NCBI GenBank assembly: GCA_964508715.1
Contig: CAZDUX010000007.1
Location: 62,001 to 126,000, forward strand
Origin: JAKALX01 sp964508715
Lineage (GTDB): Bacteria > Chloroflexota > Dehalococcoidia > Tepidiformales > Tepidiformaceae
Length of the DNA stretch: 64,000 nt
Direction: 5' to 3'
Each line of letters opens with the position of its first letter. Within the stretch, counting starts at the first letter, position 1. A model generated the notes under the pieces. That model was given only the letters and a program-made list of their open reading frames with translations. It was not told where the DNA came from and made no database searches. The position numbers and the translations under genes are program-made. Shown piece after piece: positions 52,264 through 62,010 of the stretch.

Positions 52264-55200
52264 CTAGCCGAGGGCCGCGCGGACGACGTTCTGCAACTCG
52301 GCGAAGGTGAATGGCTTCTGGAGGAAGCCGGCGACTTCATGGCCGGCGAAGCGGCCGGCCGCTTCCTGCTCGGAGTATCCGCTCAGGATGACAACCGGCA
52401 CCTTCGGGTCGGTTTGGCGAATTGCGGCGAACGCTTCCTGACCATCGAGCCGGGGCATCATGAGGTCGAGCAGCACGAGGTCGGCGTGGCTCATCGCTGT
52501 AAACTGCTGCACCGCGTCGGCGCCATCGCGGGCCTGGACAACGTCGAAGCCAAGCCGCTGGAGCATTCGGGCTGTGACGAGGCGAACGGTGTCCTCATCG
52601 TCGGCGAGGAGGATAGTCCCGGCTGCCTTCCACGGCTGGGAGCTCGGTGGGGCCGCGGCCTCGGGCACGGCGCTCACCTGTGCGGGGAGAAGGAGGCGGA
52701 AGGTACTGCCGGAGCCGGGCTGGCTCGCTACCAGCATCGACCCGCTGTGCCCCCGGACGATCCCCAGCACCGCGGCAAGGCCAAGACCCCGTCCCGTGAA
52801 CTTCGTCGTGAAGAACGGGTCGAAGATCCGCTTGAGCGTCGCCTCATCCATCCCGCAGCCGCTATCAGCGACCTCCAGGTAGACGTAACGCCCGCCCGGC
52901 AGCTCGGGTGCGTGGATACCCGATGCCAGGTACTCCGGGGTTGCATCGATAACGCCGGTCGAGATAGTGATTACCCCCTCATCGTCGCCGACTGCCTCGC
53001 CGGAGTTGATGACGAGGTTCATCACGATCTGGCGGATCTGGGTGGCGTCGGCCTCGATTGGCGGGAGGTTGCGTGCGAGGTTGAGTACGAGTCTGGCTTT
53101 CTTTGGCAGGGAGACGCCGAGGAGATGCGCCATCTCCTCCACCACCTTGGTCAGATCCATCGATTGAACGACGAACCGGCCCCGCCCCGAATAGGCGAGC
53201 ATCTGCCGGGCCAGGTCGGCTGCACGCTGGGAGGCAGTCTGGATCTCGGAGAGGTACTGACGGACAGGCGAATTGCTGGCGACCTCGAGGTCGGCCAGCC
53301 CGGCATTTCCCATGATCGCCACGAGCAGGTTGTTGAAGTCGTGGGCTATTCCGCCGGCGAGGACGCCCAGGCTCTCGAGCTTTTGCGCTTCGAGCATCTT
53401 CCGCTCCAGCGTGAGCCGTTCCTCTTCGCGCCTGTTGATATCGGTCATGTCGCGGATGACCACCTGGAAGGCGGGAGCCCCTCCATAGGAGATTGGCGCG
53501 CCGGCGACTTCGACCTCGCGTATCCCGCCATGCAACGTCCGCAAGAGCAGGGGCTCGAAGGTATTCAGGTCGCGCCCTTCCCGCCATCGCTTGCGGCGGT
53601 CCCGGGTTCGCTCCATGTCTGACTCATCGGCGAAGAGATCGCGCGAGAGGCCTATCAACCGGGACACGGACTCCGCGCCGACGAGCCTGCACATCGCCTG
53701 GTTTGCGTAGAGGATCTGGATGTCCCTGGCGATGACGATCGGATCGGGAGAGAGCTCGACGATCTGGCGGTAGCGCTCTTCGCTTTCGCGGAGGATTGCC
53801 TCGGCACGCTTGCGAAGCGTGATGTCTACCAGGCTCGAGAGGATACATCTCTCACCATCGAGGTCGATCAGTACGGATGAGGTGAGCACATCGAGGAGTT
53901 CTCCGCTCGAGTGGCGGAGGCGTCCTTCGACATCCCGGACCTGCCCTTCGGAGAGGACACGCTGGAGATGGTTGTCGCGTTCTGCGGCCGTCTCGAATGA
54001 CGCGATGGCAAGCGCCGAGGAGCCGATGATCTCCTCCCGCCGGGCGCCAACGAGCTCGAGGAACCGTTCGTTGACGTCGATGTATGTCCCGTCGAGGCGC
54101 ATCATGATGGAAGCAACTCCACCTTCGGCGAAGGCGAGTGCGAAGCGCCGTTCGCTCTGGAGGAGCGCCTCGCGGGCGCGATTCCGCTCCGTGACATCGT
54201 GAACGACCGTCTGGACCGCGGGCCGGCCCTCGTGGCTCGTGGGGACGGACGCGACTTCGACGTCGAGCGTCGTGCCATCGAACCGGACAAGGCGGGCCTC
54301 GACGAAACGCGGGGCCGCGTTCACCCCGCCACCGGCGATGGAGTGCCGGACACGTTCGCGGTCATCGGGATGTACAAGGGAGACCATCTTCGGGCTGGCG
54401 AGTTCCTCAAAGGTGGTGTCGAAGAGTGCCAGGCCCGCTGCGTTCACGTAGACGATCCGGCCCTCCTGGTGCACCGCGATGGCAGACGGCGACATCTCGA
54501 CGAGCTGGCGATAGCGCTCCTCGCTCGCACGGAGGGCATCCTCGGCCATACGCCGCTCGGTGATATCGCGATAGGTCCAGACACGTCCATAACGCGTGCC
54601 ATCGGAGCCAATGAGGGGGGCGCTATGACCTTCGATGATGCGGCCGTCACGGAAGGCAAACTCGCGATCGACGATGGCGTCGGGCCGGGCATAGATATCC
54701 CGCACGAGGCGGCCGAGTTCGTGGCTGTCGGCCAGGAGGCCGCTTACGGCTGCGGCACGGCGGTCGCGGCTGGCGCGCATGTCGGCGTCGGTGAGGCCCC
54801 ACATCCGGAGGAATTGCTGGTTCCACGTAATGGCGTGTCCATCGTCACCGGCAACGAGGATCGCGTCGACGGACGTTTCCTGTTCCACGGAGAGGATGGT
54901 GGTGAGGCGGGCAACGGCCTCGCGGGCGCGCTTCTGCTCGGTGATATCCTCGGCGCCGGTGAGGAGCATCGCCTGGCCGCCAACATCGACTGCGACCATC
55001 GAGAGCGTGATATCGCGCACCACGCCGTCGCTCCGGATGACCTGGACTTCGCGGCGGACAGGATGGCCCCCGTGCAACGCCTCTGCGACGATCTCCTCGC
55101 GGACAGCCCTGTCGGCCCAGATACCGAGATCGCGGGTGGTCTTGCCGATGAGGTCCTTCGCATCTCGTCCCAGGATCTCGCCAACGCGCTGGTTGGCGTT

Positions 55201-56742
55201 GATGATCCGTCCCTCGGGGTCAGTCATGAGTGACCCGTAGGGCGCGAACTGGAAGGCGCGTGCGAAGCGCTCCTCGAGGCGCCGCACCTCCTCGCCGGCC
55301 GCCAGGCGTTGCCTCAGGTCGCGCGTAATCGTGACGTAGCCCTCTGGTTGGCCGGCCGCATCGAAGAGAGGTGAGACGCAGATCTCGGCCGGGACCGCCG
55401 AGCCGTCGGAATGGCGCACATCGACCCTCGTGAACTGGCCCGGGGCCGTATCGGTCGCAAGTGCCAGCCGCTCGGTGTCGTCCTCCGAAATCATCGTTGC
55501 CGCGTCAGCGCCGACAAATGCAGCCGGGTCGATGCCGAGGATCTGTTCATGCGCGGCGTTGGCGAAGATTACCCGGTTGTCCATTCCGACGACGGCGATG
55601 AGATCGGGTGAGGTGTCCACGAGCTGGCGGAAGCGGGCCTCGCTGGCGAGCAGGGCAGCGATGGCGTCGTCCCGGTCGCTCACATCGCGCCCAATGGCGA
55701 CCATTCCTGTCCGGTTGCCATCGCCATCGTACATGGCGGCGGCCGAAATCTCGAGCGTGACCCAGTGGCCGTCGCGGTGACGCAGACGTGCGGGGAAAAG
55801 GGCCGGTGCAGCCTGGTTGGACGCCGCGGTAATCAGCCCCGCTTCCGACGGATGGCGCAGTTCGAGGGCGGATGTCCCGATGAGGGCTTCGGCATCGTAC
55901 CCGAGGATACGTTCGAAAGCCGGGTTTGCAGCCTGGATCAGGTCGTCGCTGCCGATGATCGCGATCGGGTCCGGGGAAGCCTCGAAGATGGTCCGCAGGC
56001 GAGCCTCGCTCTCGCGGACTGCGTTCTCCATCGCCATGCGCTGGGTGAGATCGCGGCCAACAATGACGAATCCCTCGGTCTCGCCTGCGTCATTTCGAAG
56101 CTCCCGGGCGGCGATCTCCAGGGGGACCCAGTGGCCGTCCGCGTGGCGCATTCGGAGGATCACCTCGTCCTGGTTGAGCGGGTCGGTGAGCACGCGTGCT
56201 AACGCCGTGCGGGCCATGTCGATGTCATCCGGATGCATGTAATCGAAGCTGTCGGCGCCGGTGAGTTCGTGCGGCTCGTACCCCAGTTGCCGCTTGTGGG
56301 CCTGGTTTGCGAAGCGCATCCGCCCGCTGGCGTCGAGGATGGCGACGGAATCCGGCGCCGAATCGATGATCTGCTGGAGGCGCTGGTCCCAGGCTGAGAC
56401 GGCAGGGCGGTTACCTGCATGATGGACCGCGACTGCAATCGCGGTTGCCAGGCGGGCCTCGCTGGCTTCCCCCACCAGGATCTCGTCGGCCCCGGCGGCG
56501 AGCAGGTCCGTCACCGGTGTCTCCGAATCGGGAGGAAGGACGATGAGGAGCGGCTGGCCGGGGTGTGCTCGCCGATACTCGCGGAGAGCGCCAGGGAAGA
56601 GCGGCGGCGGAACACCATGGGAGAGATCGGCGATGGCCAGCATCGCGGGGCCCGGACTGTCGGCGAGTTCGTGCCCGAGGGCCGTAAGCACTCGGGCCAG
56701 GGTGGGCGACAGCACTGTGGCAGGGAATGGAACGACGTTCAC
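52264..56742 (-). CDS. eight-PAS cytoplasmic hybrid histidine kinase/response regulator
   Basis: A 1492-residue soluble sensor. Residues 1-110 form a degenerate receiver-like domain (LLIVLPPDSETPVTDLLAAGADEILVG). Eight PAS domains follow in tandem, each opened by a coiled-coil linker with SEERYRQ-type sequence; most have a PAC segment. The kinase core has phospho-acceptor H1134 in GGIAHDFNNLL, the N-box NLVINSGEAVG, VADSGCGMD and GRGLGLAAVLG; a C-terminal receiver shows LLADDEDTVR, LLDLMMPRLDG, LSGYSEQ and LQKPF. It has no membrane helix or output domain. Many PAS copies suggest several internal signals (redox, light or ligands), which cannot be named. The start is GTG 56742. Confidence 0.92.
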   Translation of the reverse strand: MNVVPFPATVLSPTLARVLTALGHELADSPGPAMLAIADLSHGVPPPLFPGALREYRRAHPGQPLLIVLPPDSETPVTDLLAAGADEILVGEASEARLATAIAVAVHHAGNRPAVSAWDQRLQQIIDSAPDSVAILDASGRMRFANQAHKRQLGYEPHELTGADSFDYMHPDDIDMARTALARVLTDPLNQDEVILRMRHADGHWVPLEIAARELRNDAGETEGFVIVGRDLTQRMAMENAVRESEARLRTIFEASPDPIAIIGSDDLIQAANPAFERILGYDAEALIGTSALELRHPSEAGLITAASNQAAPALFPARLRHRDGHWVTLEISAAAMYDGDGNRTGMVAIGRDVSDRDDAIAALLASEARFRQLVDTSPDLIAVVGMDNRVIFANAAHEQILGIDPAAFVGADAATMISEDDTERLALATDTAPGQFTRVDVRHSDGSAVPAEICVSPLFDAAGQPEGYVTITRDLRQRLAAGEEVRRLEERFARAFQFAPYGSLMTDPEGRIINANQRVGEILGRDAKDLIGKTTRDLGIWADRAVREEIVAEALHGGHPVRREVQVIRSDGVVRDITLSMVAVDVGGQAMLLTGAEDITEQKRAREAVARLTTILSVEQETSVDAILVAGDDGHAITWNQQFLRMWGLTDADMRASRDRRAAAVSGLLADSHELGRLVRDIYARPDAIVDREFAFRDGRIIEGHSAPLIGSDGTRYGRVWTYRDITERRMAEDALRASEERYRQLVEMSPSAIAVHQEGRIVYVNAAGLALFDTTFEELASPKMVSLVHPDDRERVRHSIAGGGVNAAPRFVEARLVRFDGTTLDVEVASVPTSHEGRPAVQTVVHDVTERNRAREALLQSERRFALAFAEGGVASIMMRLDGTYIDVNERFLELVGARREEIIGSSALAIASFETAAERDNHLQRVLSEGQVRDVEGRLRHSSGELLDVLTSSVLIDLDGERCILSSLVDITLRKRAEAILRESEERYRQIVELSPDPIVIARDIQILYANQAMCRLVGAESVSRLIGLSRDLFADESDMERTRDRRKRWREGRDLNTFEPLLLRTLHGGIREVEVAGAPISYGGAPAFQVVIRDMTDINRREEERLTLERKMLEAQKLESLGVLAGGIAHDFNNLLVAIMGNAGLADLEVASNSPVRQYLSEIQTASQRAADLARQMLAYSGRGRFVVQSMDLTKVVEEMAHLLGVSLPKKARLVLNLARNLPPIEADATQIRQIVMNLVINSGEAVGDDEGVITISTGVIDATPEYLASGIHAPELPGGRYVYLEVADSGCGMDEATLKRIFDPFFTTKFTGRGLGLAAVLGIVRGHSGSMLVASQPGSGSTFRLLLPAQVSAVPEAAAPPSSQPWKAAGTILLADDEDTVRLVTARMLQRLGFDVVQARDGADAVQQFTAMSHADLVLLDLMMPRLDGQEAFAAIRQTDPKVPVVILSGYSEQEAAGRFAGHEVAGFLQKPFTFAELQNVVRAALG

Positions 56743-57003
56743 AGAGCCTCACATCCGGGTCATGCCATCTCGAGGCCGCACTGATGGCTGCACGCGCATT
56801 ATGCCCGTTTGGACAGGCGAAGGGGTGCCCACGGGCTGCCTTCTGCCAAAGATCGGGGTATATCCCGACCCGTATTGGCGGCTGCCACAGGCGGCAACTG
56901 GCCCGGACCGTGCACGGGCAGCCTTCACATGGACTGCCGTTGGAACCGGGGGTGCGCGGTAGAATCGATGGCTACCGGCTGGTGGCCGGCAATGGAGGGT
57001 GTG

Positions 57004-57879
57004 ATGCGGGGATCGATCGGGCTGGCTCTCGCGGCCATCGCGATGATGGCTGGATTCGCGGCAGGCCATTCACCGGTGAGTGCGGACGGTGGAAATCACC
57101 TGGCAGGTGGCGGCTACAGCGAGGTGCAGGTGGTGCAGGAGAGTGCACGGGTTTCGTACGTGGTGTTCCACGCTATCGACCGCGATGGTTTCTGCGATGC
57201 GGCGGCCTTCGGCGCCATCAGCCTGCACCCCGTGCTCACCGATGCCCCGAACGACACGATGGTCAACGGCACGACGGGCCTGCCAAATCCGCGCGCGACG
57301 CTCGATGTCATGATCGATTCGGGAGACGGGGTGATGACGGAGACGAACGCGGGTCCGGCAGCCGGGGTGCGGAGCGTCACGGGTCTCAACACGTTTTCGA
57401 CCTACGCCAACGCCCAGGCCGGCAGCCCGATCAAGGCGTTCCCGCCGCTGGTGGCGGGAGCCCAGGATGAGTGCCAGGCGTGGGTCAAGGTTGTGACCTC
57501 CACGGGCGGCGCCGCAAACGTCCTCGCCATCTTCCATGACGATGCGGGCGATATCGGGTTCGATACACTGGTGAACGCTCCGGCGACGACGACCGTGACA
57601 CTCACCCCGCGGTGGAGCCTCGTCGCCTGGACTGGTGCGAACGACGCAGCCCTCTCCGATGCGCTCAGGGGCACGGGGGCAGCGAACGGTGGGAGCGATA
57701 TCTCGTCGATGGTGACAGCGGTCTACGCCTGGGATGGGGCGGCCGGAAAGTGGCTCGCCTGGTTCCCCGGGGCCAGCGGTATTCCGGCCGCGAACACGCT
57801 CACCACCCTCGAGACCGGCCGGCCCTACTGGTTCGCGATCACGGGAACGTCATCCGTGGAGTGGAAGGTGGCGCAGTAG
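57004..57879 (+). CDS. secreted protein, unknown
   Basis: A 291-residue exported protein with a signal peptide (IGLALAAIAMMAGFAAG). The mature part is beta-rich with Thr/Gly/Asn and three Cys; segments LTPRWSLVAWTGANDAALSDAL and WDGAAGKWLAWFPGASGIPAANTLTTLETGRPYWF look like the repeat found at the end of many Chloroflexota secreted proteins (WSLVGWTG ... W-x-YW), a likely surface or carbohydrate-related module. No catalytic motif is seen. GGAGGG four to five bases upstream supports ATG 57004. It stands alone between the eight-PAS kinase (divergent) and a convergent crotonase gene. Confidence 0.75.
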   Translation: MRGSIGLALAAIAMMAGFAAGHSPVSADGGNHLAGGGYSEVQVVQESARVSYVVFHAIDRDGFCDAAAFGAISLHPVLTDAPNDTMVNGTTGLPNPRATLDVMIDSGDGVMTETNAGPAAGVRSVTGLNTFSTYANAQAGSPIKAFPPLVAGAQDECQAWVKVVTSTGGAANVLAIFHDDAGDIGFDTLVNAPATTTVTLTPRWSLVAWTGANDAALSDALRGTGAANGGSDISSMVTAVYAWDGAAGKWLAWFPGASGIPAANTLTTLETGRPYWFAITGTSSVEWKVAQ

Positions 57880-57955
57880 AGCGCCCCACGCCGGGGGTAT
57901 GGCTTACGAGAGCCGCCGTAGTGCCCGGCGTTGCTGGCTTCCTCGAAAGGCTGCC

Positions 57956-58750
57956 CTAACGCGGCTTGCTGAAGTCCGGGGTACGCTTTTCGAGGAACGC
58001 CGAGACGGCTTCCTTGTGCTGCCACGACTTGTAGGCGACTGCCAGCGACTCTCCTTCGCGACGGCTTACCGCGTCGATATCCGCGTCGTTGGCGTTTTGG
58101 CGGAGGAGCGTCTTTATCATGCTCATCGCCGGCTGTGACTGGTTCGCCAGCTGTTCTCCGAGCGCCAGCGCCCGGTTGACGAGTTCATCGGCGGGGAGCA
58201 CTTCGCTGACAAGGCCGGCCTCGCGCGCCTCGGCTGCCGGGATCATCCTCCCCGTGAGGCACCATTCGAGTGCCCGGCCGCTGCCAACGAGTTGCGGCAA
58301 CAGGTGCGAACTGGCGAGTTCGGGGACGAGGCCCATCCGCACGAAGAACATCCCGATCCGCGCCTCGGTGCTCGCAAGCCGGATATCGAATGGCAGGATG
58401 AGGGTGATGCCAATGCCAACGGCGGCGCCATTGATTGCCGCGATCGTCGGCTTCGGGTTCTGCTGAACGAACTGGACCCAGTTCTCGGCCCCGGTTGCGC
58501 TCGCCTGCCGGGTACTGCCCGCATCGATCTGGGCCTTGAAGGTGTCGGAGATGTCGGCCCCGGCGCAGAACGCGCGGCCGGCCCCGGTGATGACGATCGC
58601 GCCGACCGCCGGGTCGGCGTTCGCCTGGTTCATCGCTTCCCGGATTTCACCCATCATCGTGTAGGTCCAGGCGTTCATCTTCTCTGGCCGGTTGAGCGTG
58701 ATAAGGCCAACCTTGCCGCGTGTTTCGTAGGTGATCTGTTCGAAGGCCAT
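57956..58750 (-). CDS. enoyl-CoA hydratase/isomerase family protein
   Basis: A 264-residue crotonase-fold protein, the fourth in this window. NRPEKMNAWTYTMM, the oxyanion motif FCAGADISDTF and AAINGAAVGIGITLILPFDIRL are clear. ARIGMFFVRMGLVPELASSHLLPQLVG has Glu in the position of one catalytic residue and resembles 3-hydroxybutyryl-/cyclohexenyl-CoA-type subfamilies. The ending AFLEKRTPDFSKP is conserved among the paralogues (compare 38070). GGAG lies about ten bases before ATG 58750; it is divergent from the lut genes, which may indicate a shared organic-acid degradation role. Confidence 0.92.
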   Translation of the reverse strand: MAFEQITYETRGKVGLITLNRPEKMNAWTYTMMGEIREAMNQANADPAVGAIVITGAGRAFCAGADISDTFKAQIDAGSTRQASATGAENWVQFVQQNPKPTIAAINGAAVGIGITLILPFDIRLASTEARIGMFFVRMGLVPELASSHLLPQLVGSGRALEWCLTGRMIPAAEAREAGLVSEVLPADELVNRALALGEQLANQSQPAMSMIKTLLRQNANDADIDAVSRREGESLAVAYKSWQHKEAVSAFLEKRTPDFSKPR

Positions 58751-58854
58751 CGGTTCGCTCCGTGCGAAGAGATTTTCCCCGACTCTACAGCATTTCCCTG
58801 CCATCGCCTGCGGTGCCCGGTTTCAGCGCGGCCAACCGGACCGGCCAGTTGTGC

Positions 58855-58860
58855 TAGTGT
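58855..58860 (+). promoter_or_regulatory. -10-like box before lutA
   Basis: TAGTGT lies six bases before GTG 58867 with no Shine-Dalgarno sequence between, the same spacing as at ychF and the Uma2 gene. Confidence 0.35.
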
Positions 58861-58866
58861 TCGAGT

Positions 58867-59586
58867 GTGGCTTCCGTCGCGCTCTTCGATCCGTGCTACA
58901 TGGCGGCTCTCCGGCCGGCTGATGCTGATGCCGCGCGCCGCGTACTCGAGGCCCTGGGCGATGAGACCTCGCTCATCGATGGACGCTGCTGCGGGCAGCC
59001 GGCGTTCAACAGCGGCTACCGCGACCAGGCGAAGACTGCCGGCCGCGAACTCCTGAAAGCTGCCCAGCCGTGGAGCACCGTCGTCTCGCTCTCGGGTTCC
59101 TGCACGTCCATGGTCCGGCACTACCTGCCGATGCTCTGGGACGGCGAGCGGCGGGCAGGCGCGCAGAGCATCGCCAACCGGTTTCAGCCGTTTGCAAGCT
59201 ACGTCGAGCATCATCCGAATGTCGCGAAGCTCGGCCTGAAGCTGCCGGGGACGGTGGCCTACCACGATTCCTGCCACGGCCGCCGGGAACTCGGGATGAC
59301 GAACGATGTCATTTCGCTGCTCGCGCGGATCGAGGGTCTCGAAGTGCGGCGGCTGGCCCATGAAGAGGAGTGCTGCGGGTTCGGCGGAACCTTCGCCGTC
59401 AAGATGCCCGAGATCTCCGTCGCGATGATGACCGCCAAGCTCGATGATGTCGCCGCGACCGGCGCCAAGGTGCTGGTCTCGGCCGACTACTCGTGCCTCG
59501 CCCACCTGGAAGCGGGGGCGAAGGGGCTCGGCATGAAGCTCGAAACGTGGACACTCGCCGAAATCCTCGCGAGGGCCCTGGAGTGA
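58867..59586 (+). CDS. lutA: LutA-type (Fe-S)-binding lactate oxidation subunit
   Basis: A 239-residue protein with two CCG domains (Cys-Cys-Gly, cysteine-rich iron-sulfur or heterodisulfide-like motifs): DGRCCGQPAFNSG near residue 40 and HEEECCGFGGTFAVK near 168, each with an upstream Cys partner (FDPCY, YHDSCHG). This is the LutA/YkgE layout, one of three proteins that oxidise L-lactate to pyruvate. The start is GTG 58867. Its TGA overlaps the GTG of the next gene (GTGA), so the two are translationally coupled. The lutABC set is complete here because the next gene fuses LutB and a LutC part. Confidence 0.93.
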   Translation: MASVALFDPCYMAALRPADADAARRVLEALGDETSLIDGRCCGQPAFNSGYRDQAKTAGRELLKAAQPWSTVVSLSGSCTSMVRHYLPMLWDGERRAGAQSIANRFQPFASYVEHHPNVAKLGLKLPGTVAYHDSCHGRRELGMTNDVISLLARIEGLEVRRLAHEEECCGFGGTFAVKMPEISVAMMTAKLDDVAATGAKVLVSADYSCLAHLEAGAKGLGMKLETWTLAEILARALE

Positions 59587-61328
59587 GCGGCTACCGTGAA
59601 CGCGCTGCAAAGGAGATCCGCGAGGAGCGCCCGAGCGCAACGGTCACGCCGATCATGCGCAAGCTGCTGGACGACTCTGCCCGGATGCTCGCGCGGGGCC
59701 CTGCTGACGCGCGGGAGCGTGCGACGGCCGCGCGCATGTACGCGGTTGAGCACCTCGAAGAGCTCCACGAGGAGATGCGTGCAAATCTCGAGCGGCGTGG
59801 TGTGCACTACCACCGCGCGGGAACGGCCGAGGATGCTGTCGCCATCTTCCGCAAGCTTCTCGCCGGTTCGAAGCGTGTTGCCAAGTCGAAGTCGATGGTC
59901 GCGGAAGAGGCGGGGCTCACCCACGCGCTGCGTGGTGAGGGCATCGACGTCCTCGAAACCGATATCGGCGAGTACATCGTCGACCTCGAGGGCCGTGGCC
60001 CCAGTCACATCACGGCTCCCGCGCTCCACCTCAACAGGGCGCGAATCCGTGAACTCTTCGAACGGACGGGCGCGAGCTTCCCTGACGACGACCCGGTGCG
60101 GCTGTCGCAATACGTCCGCGACGTCGTTGGCGCCTACTTCCAGGAGTGCGATGCCGCGATCACGGGGACGAACGTCTCGATTGCATCGAGCGGACGCCTT
60201 GGGATCGTCGAGAATGAGGGCAACGTCTCGCTCGGCGTCAGCCACCCCCGCCTGCACATCGTCATCACCGGTCTCGAGAAGATCGTGGCAGATGAGGACG
60301 CGGCCCTCGCGGTGCTCGAAGTCCTCGCCCCGAGTGCAACGGCCCAGCCCCTGACGTCGTTTACCCACTTCCTTGCCGGCCCGATGCCCGGGCAGGAACG
60401 CCACGTCGTCTTCCTCGATAACGGCCGCTCGGAGATCGCGAAGGACGAGCGCTACCGGGAGATCCTCAAGTGCATCCGTTGCGGCGCGTGCATGAACGCC
60501 TGCCCGGTCTACCGCACGGCGGGCGGGCTCTCGTACGGTTCTCCGTACATGGGGCCGATCGGTGCGGTGATCTCACCGTTGCTCTACCCGGACGGCCGTT
60601 ATGCGGACCTGCCAATGGCTTCGACGCTCTGTGGACGTTGTACCGAGGTGTGCCCCGTCGGCATCCCGATCCATCGCATGTTGCTGGAGCTCCGTTCGGA
60701 CGGTGTCGAGCAGGGCCGCCTCGGGAGCCTGAAGGAGAAGGCCGCGTGGATAGCCTATGCGGAGACGTTTCGCGGGGCGACGCGGGCTCGCGCAGCCTCG
60801 GCGATGGCGCGTATCGGGCTCCGTGGTGCGGCGCGAATCGTGCGCCCCCATGGCGACAAAGACGACCCCCGGATGTTGCCCGAACCGGATGGGAGCCATG
60901 ACACCGAGCTTCTCCTCCAGGCGACCGAGGATCGCTCGCCGATGGTTGTCGTTTCTCCCGAGGAGGTTGCCCCCGAGGATACCGGTGAGCTCTTCGCCTA
61001 CCGGGCACGGGCACTGGGCGTCCAGGTCGTGGCCGAACTCGAACCGCGCGAGGGCGACCACGTGCTCCGGGCCACTGCGGCCATCGCAAATACCGGGAGC
61101 GTCCTCCTCACCGGTGCTGAAGCGGCGCGGCGGCCGCTTCTCTCGGCCAAGCGCGTGGTCGTACGGGTCGACCCGGTGACGATCGTGCACCATCCGCACG
61201 AGATCGCCCCCTACCTCGGGGATGGCGACGCGCTCATCCTGACCGGTGCAAGCCGAACGGCCGACATCGAGAAGCAGATTGTCCGCGGCATCCACGGAGC
61301 CGAAGAGATGGTCGTTATCGTCGGCTGA
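59583..61328 (+). CDS. lutB: LutB-LutC fusion: iron-sulfur lactate oxidation protein with C-terminal LUD domain
   Basis: A 581-residue protein. Residues 1-320 are the LutB LUD domain (KSMVAEEAGL, TGTNVSIASSGRLGIVENEG). Two [4Fe-4S] clusters follow: CIRCGACMNACP and CGRCTEVCP. The region from about 440 adds a second, shorter LUD/LutC-like part ending ASRTADIEKQIVRGIHGAEEMVVIVG, which is the characteristic LutC end. LutB and LutC are normally separate genes, so this is a fusion, with the LutC N-terminal part shortened. GTG 59583 overlaps the lutA stop. No lactate permease or LutR regulator is adjacent. Confidence 0.9.
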   Translation: MSGYRERAAKEIREERPSATVTPIMRKLLDDSARMLARGPADARERATAARMYAVEHLEELHEEMRANLERRGVHYHRAGTAEDAVAIFRKLLAGSKRVAKSKSMVAEEAGLTHALRGEGIDVLETDIGEYIVDLEGRGPSHITAPALHLNRARIRELFERTGASFPDDDPVRLSQYVRDVVGAYFQECDAAITGTNVSIASSGRLGIVENEGNVSLGVSHPRLHIVITGLEKIVADEDAALAVLEVLAPSATAQPLTSFTHFLAGPMPGQERHVVFLDNGRSEIAKDERYREILKCIRCGACMNACPVYRTAGGLSYGSPYMGPIGAVISPLLYPDGRYADLPMASTLCGRCTEVCPVGIPIHRMLLELRSDGVEQGRLGSLKEKAAWIAYAETFRGATRARAASAMARIGLRGAARIVRPHGDKDDPRMLPEPDGSHDTELLLQATEDRSPMVVVSPEEVAPEDTGELFAYRARALGVQVVAELEPREGDHVLRATAAIANTGSVLLTGAEAARRPLLSAKRVVVRVDPVTIVHHPHEIAPYLGDGDALILTGASRTADIEKQIVRGIHGAEEMVVIVG

Positions 61329-61480
61329 GGGTGGCATGTTCCCTCGCGCACGATTCAACCAGGCCCAAATGCGGGACCCGGACGACGGGGGAAGCCGCAG
61401 CCAACCGGTCAGCATCGGGCCTGCCGGACCCTTACCGGCGTTCGTCTGCCCGGTTGTGGGTTTGTATCGCGCGCGGACGA

Positions 61481-61993
61481 TTATCCCGCGAGGGCCCGGG
61501 CGATTCCCTGGACCTGCCGTGCGTGGTCGAGGTCGTGGATGCGGAGAAAGAGTAGCCACTCGCGCCAGTTGAGCTCACCGAACATCGGGTGGAGCCAGGT
61601 GACATCGAGGTGCTCGTTGCCGGTTGCTGTCGAGAGCCGCTGGAAGAGGGCGATACGGTCCTGTTCCAGGGCGGTCCACCAGTCCGCGGGTGTCTTTGCT
61701 TCGGCTCCATGTTCGATCTGGTCGCGAATCCCGGCTGGCTTCTCGCCGGTTTCGATTGCGCGAATGATGCTCACGCTGCCGCTCTTGCTCGTGTTCACGA
61801 GGTGGCTGGCGACCTCGTTACCGCTCCACTCCCCGGCGGCCGGGCGGTCGTTCCATCGTGCTTCGGGGAAGGTGCTGAACGCCTCATAGACCTGGCGCAT
61901 ATCTGTCTCGACCTTCGCGACGAGGTCGGGGAGGGAGAGTTTCTCGGCCTGGGTCTGGAGGTAGCTGCGGATGCGTTCGGCTTCGGGATCCAT
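61481..61993 (-). CDS. DinB family protein
   Basis: A 170-residue DinB/YfiT-like four-helix-bundle protein. Metal ligands are expected from the His residues in EVASHLVNTSK and in the C-terminal LRIHDLDHARQVQ (HxxxH). Members include thiol-dependent transferases (bacillithiol or mycothiol S-transferases) and proteins of unknown role; the thiol cannot be told. ATG 61993 is preceded by GGTGAG. A 15-bp palindrome at 62011-62025 lies directly upstream and probably controls the gene. It converges on the lutB gene. Confidence 0.88.
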   Translation of the reverse strand: MDPEAERIRSYLQTQAEKLSLPDLVAKVETDMRQVYEAFSTFPEARWNDRPAAGEWSGNEVASHLVNTSKSGSVSIIRAIETGEKPAGIRDQIEHGAEAKTPADWWTALEQDRIALFQRLSTATGNEHLDVTWLHPMFGELNWREWLLFLRIHDLDHARQVQGIARALAG

Positions 61994-62010
61994 GGGACTC
62001 ACCACCGTTA

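Noticed and set aside
54199..55233. 344-codon open frame on the plus strand inside the eight-PAS kinase
   Set aside because: Antisense shadow of the kinase gene; the PAS domains on the minus strand are clear.
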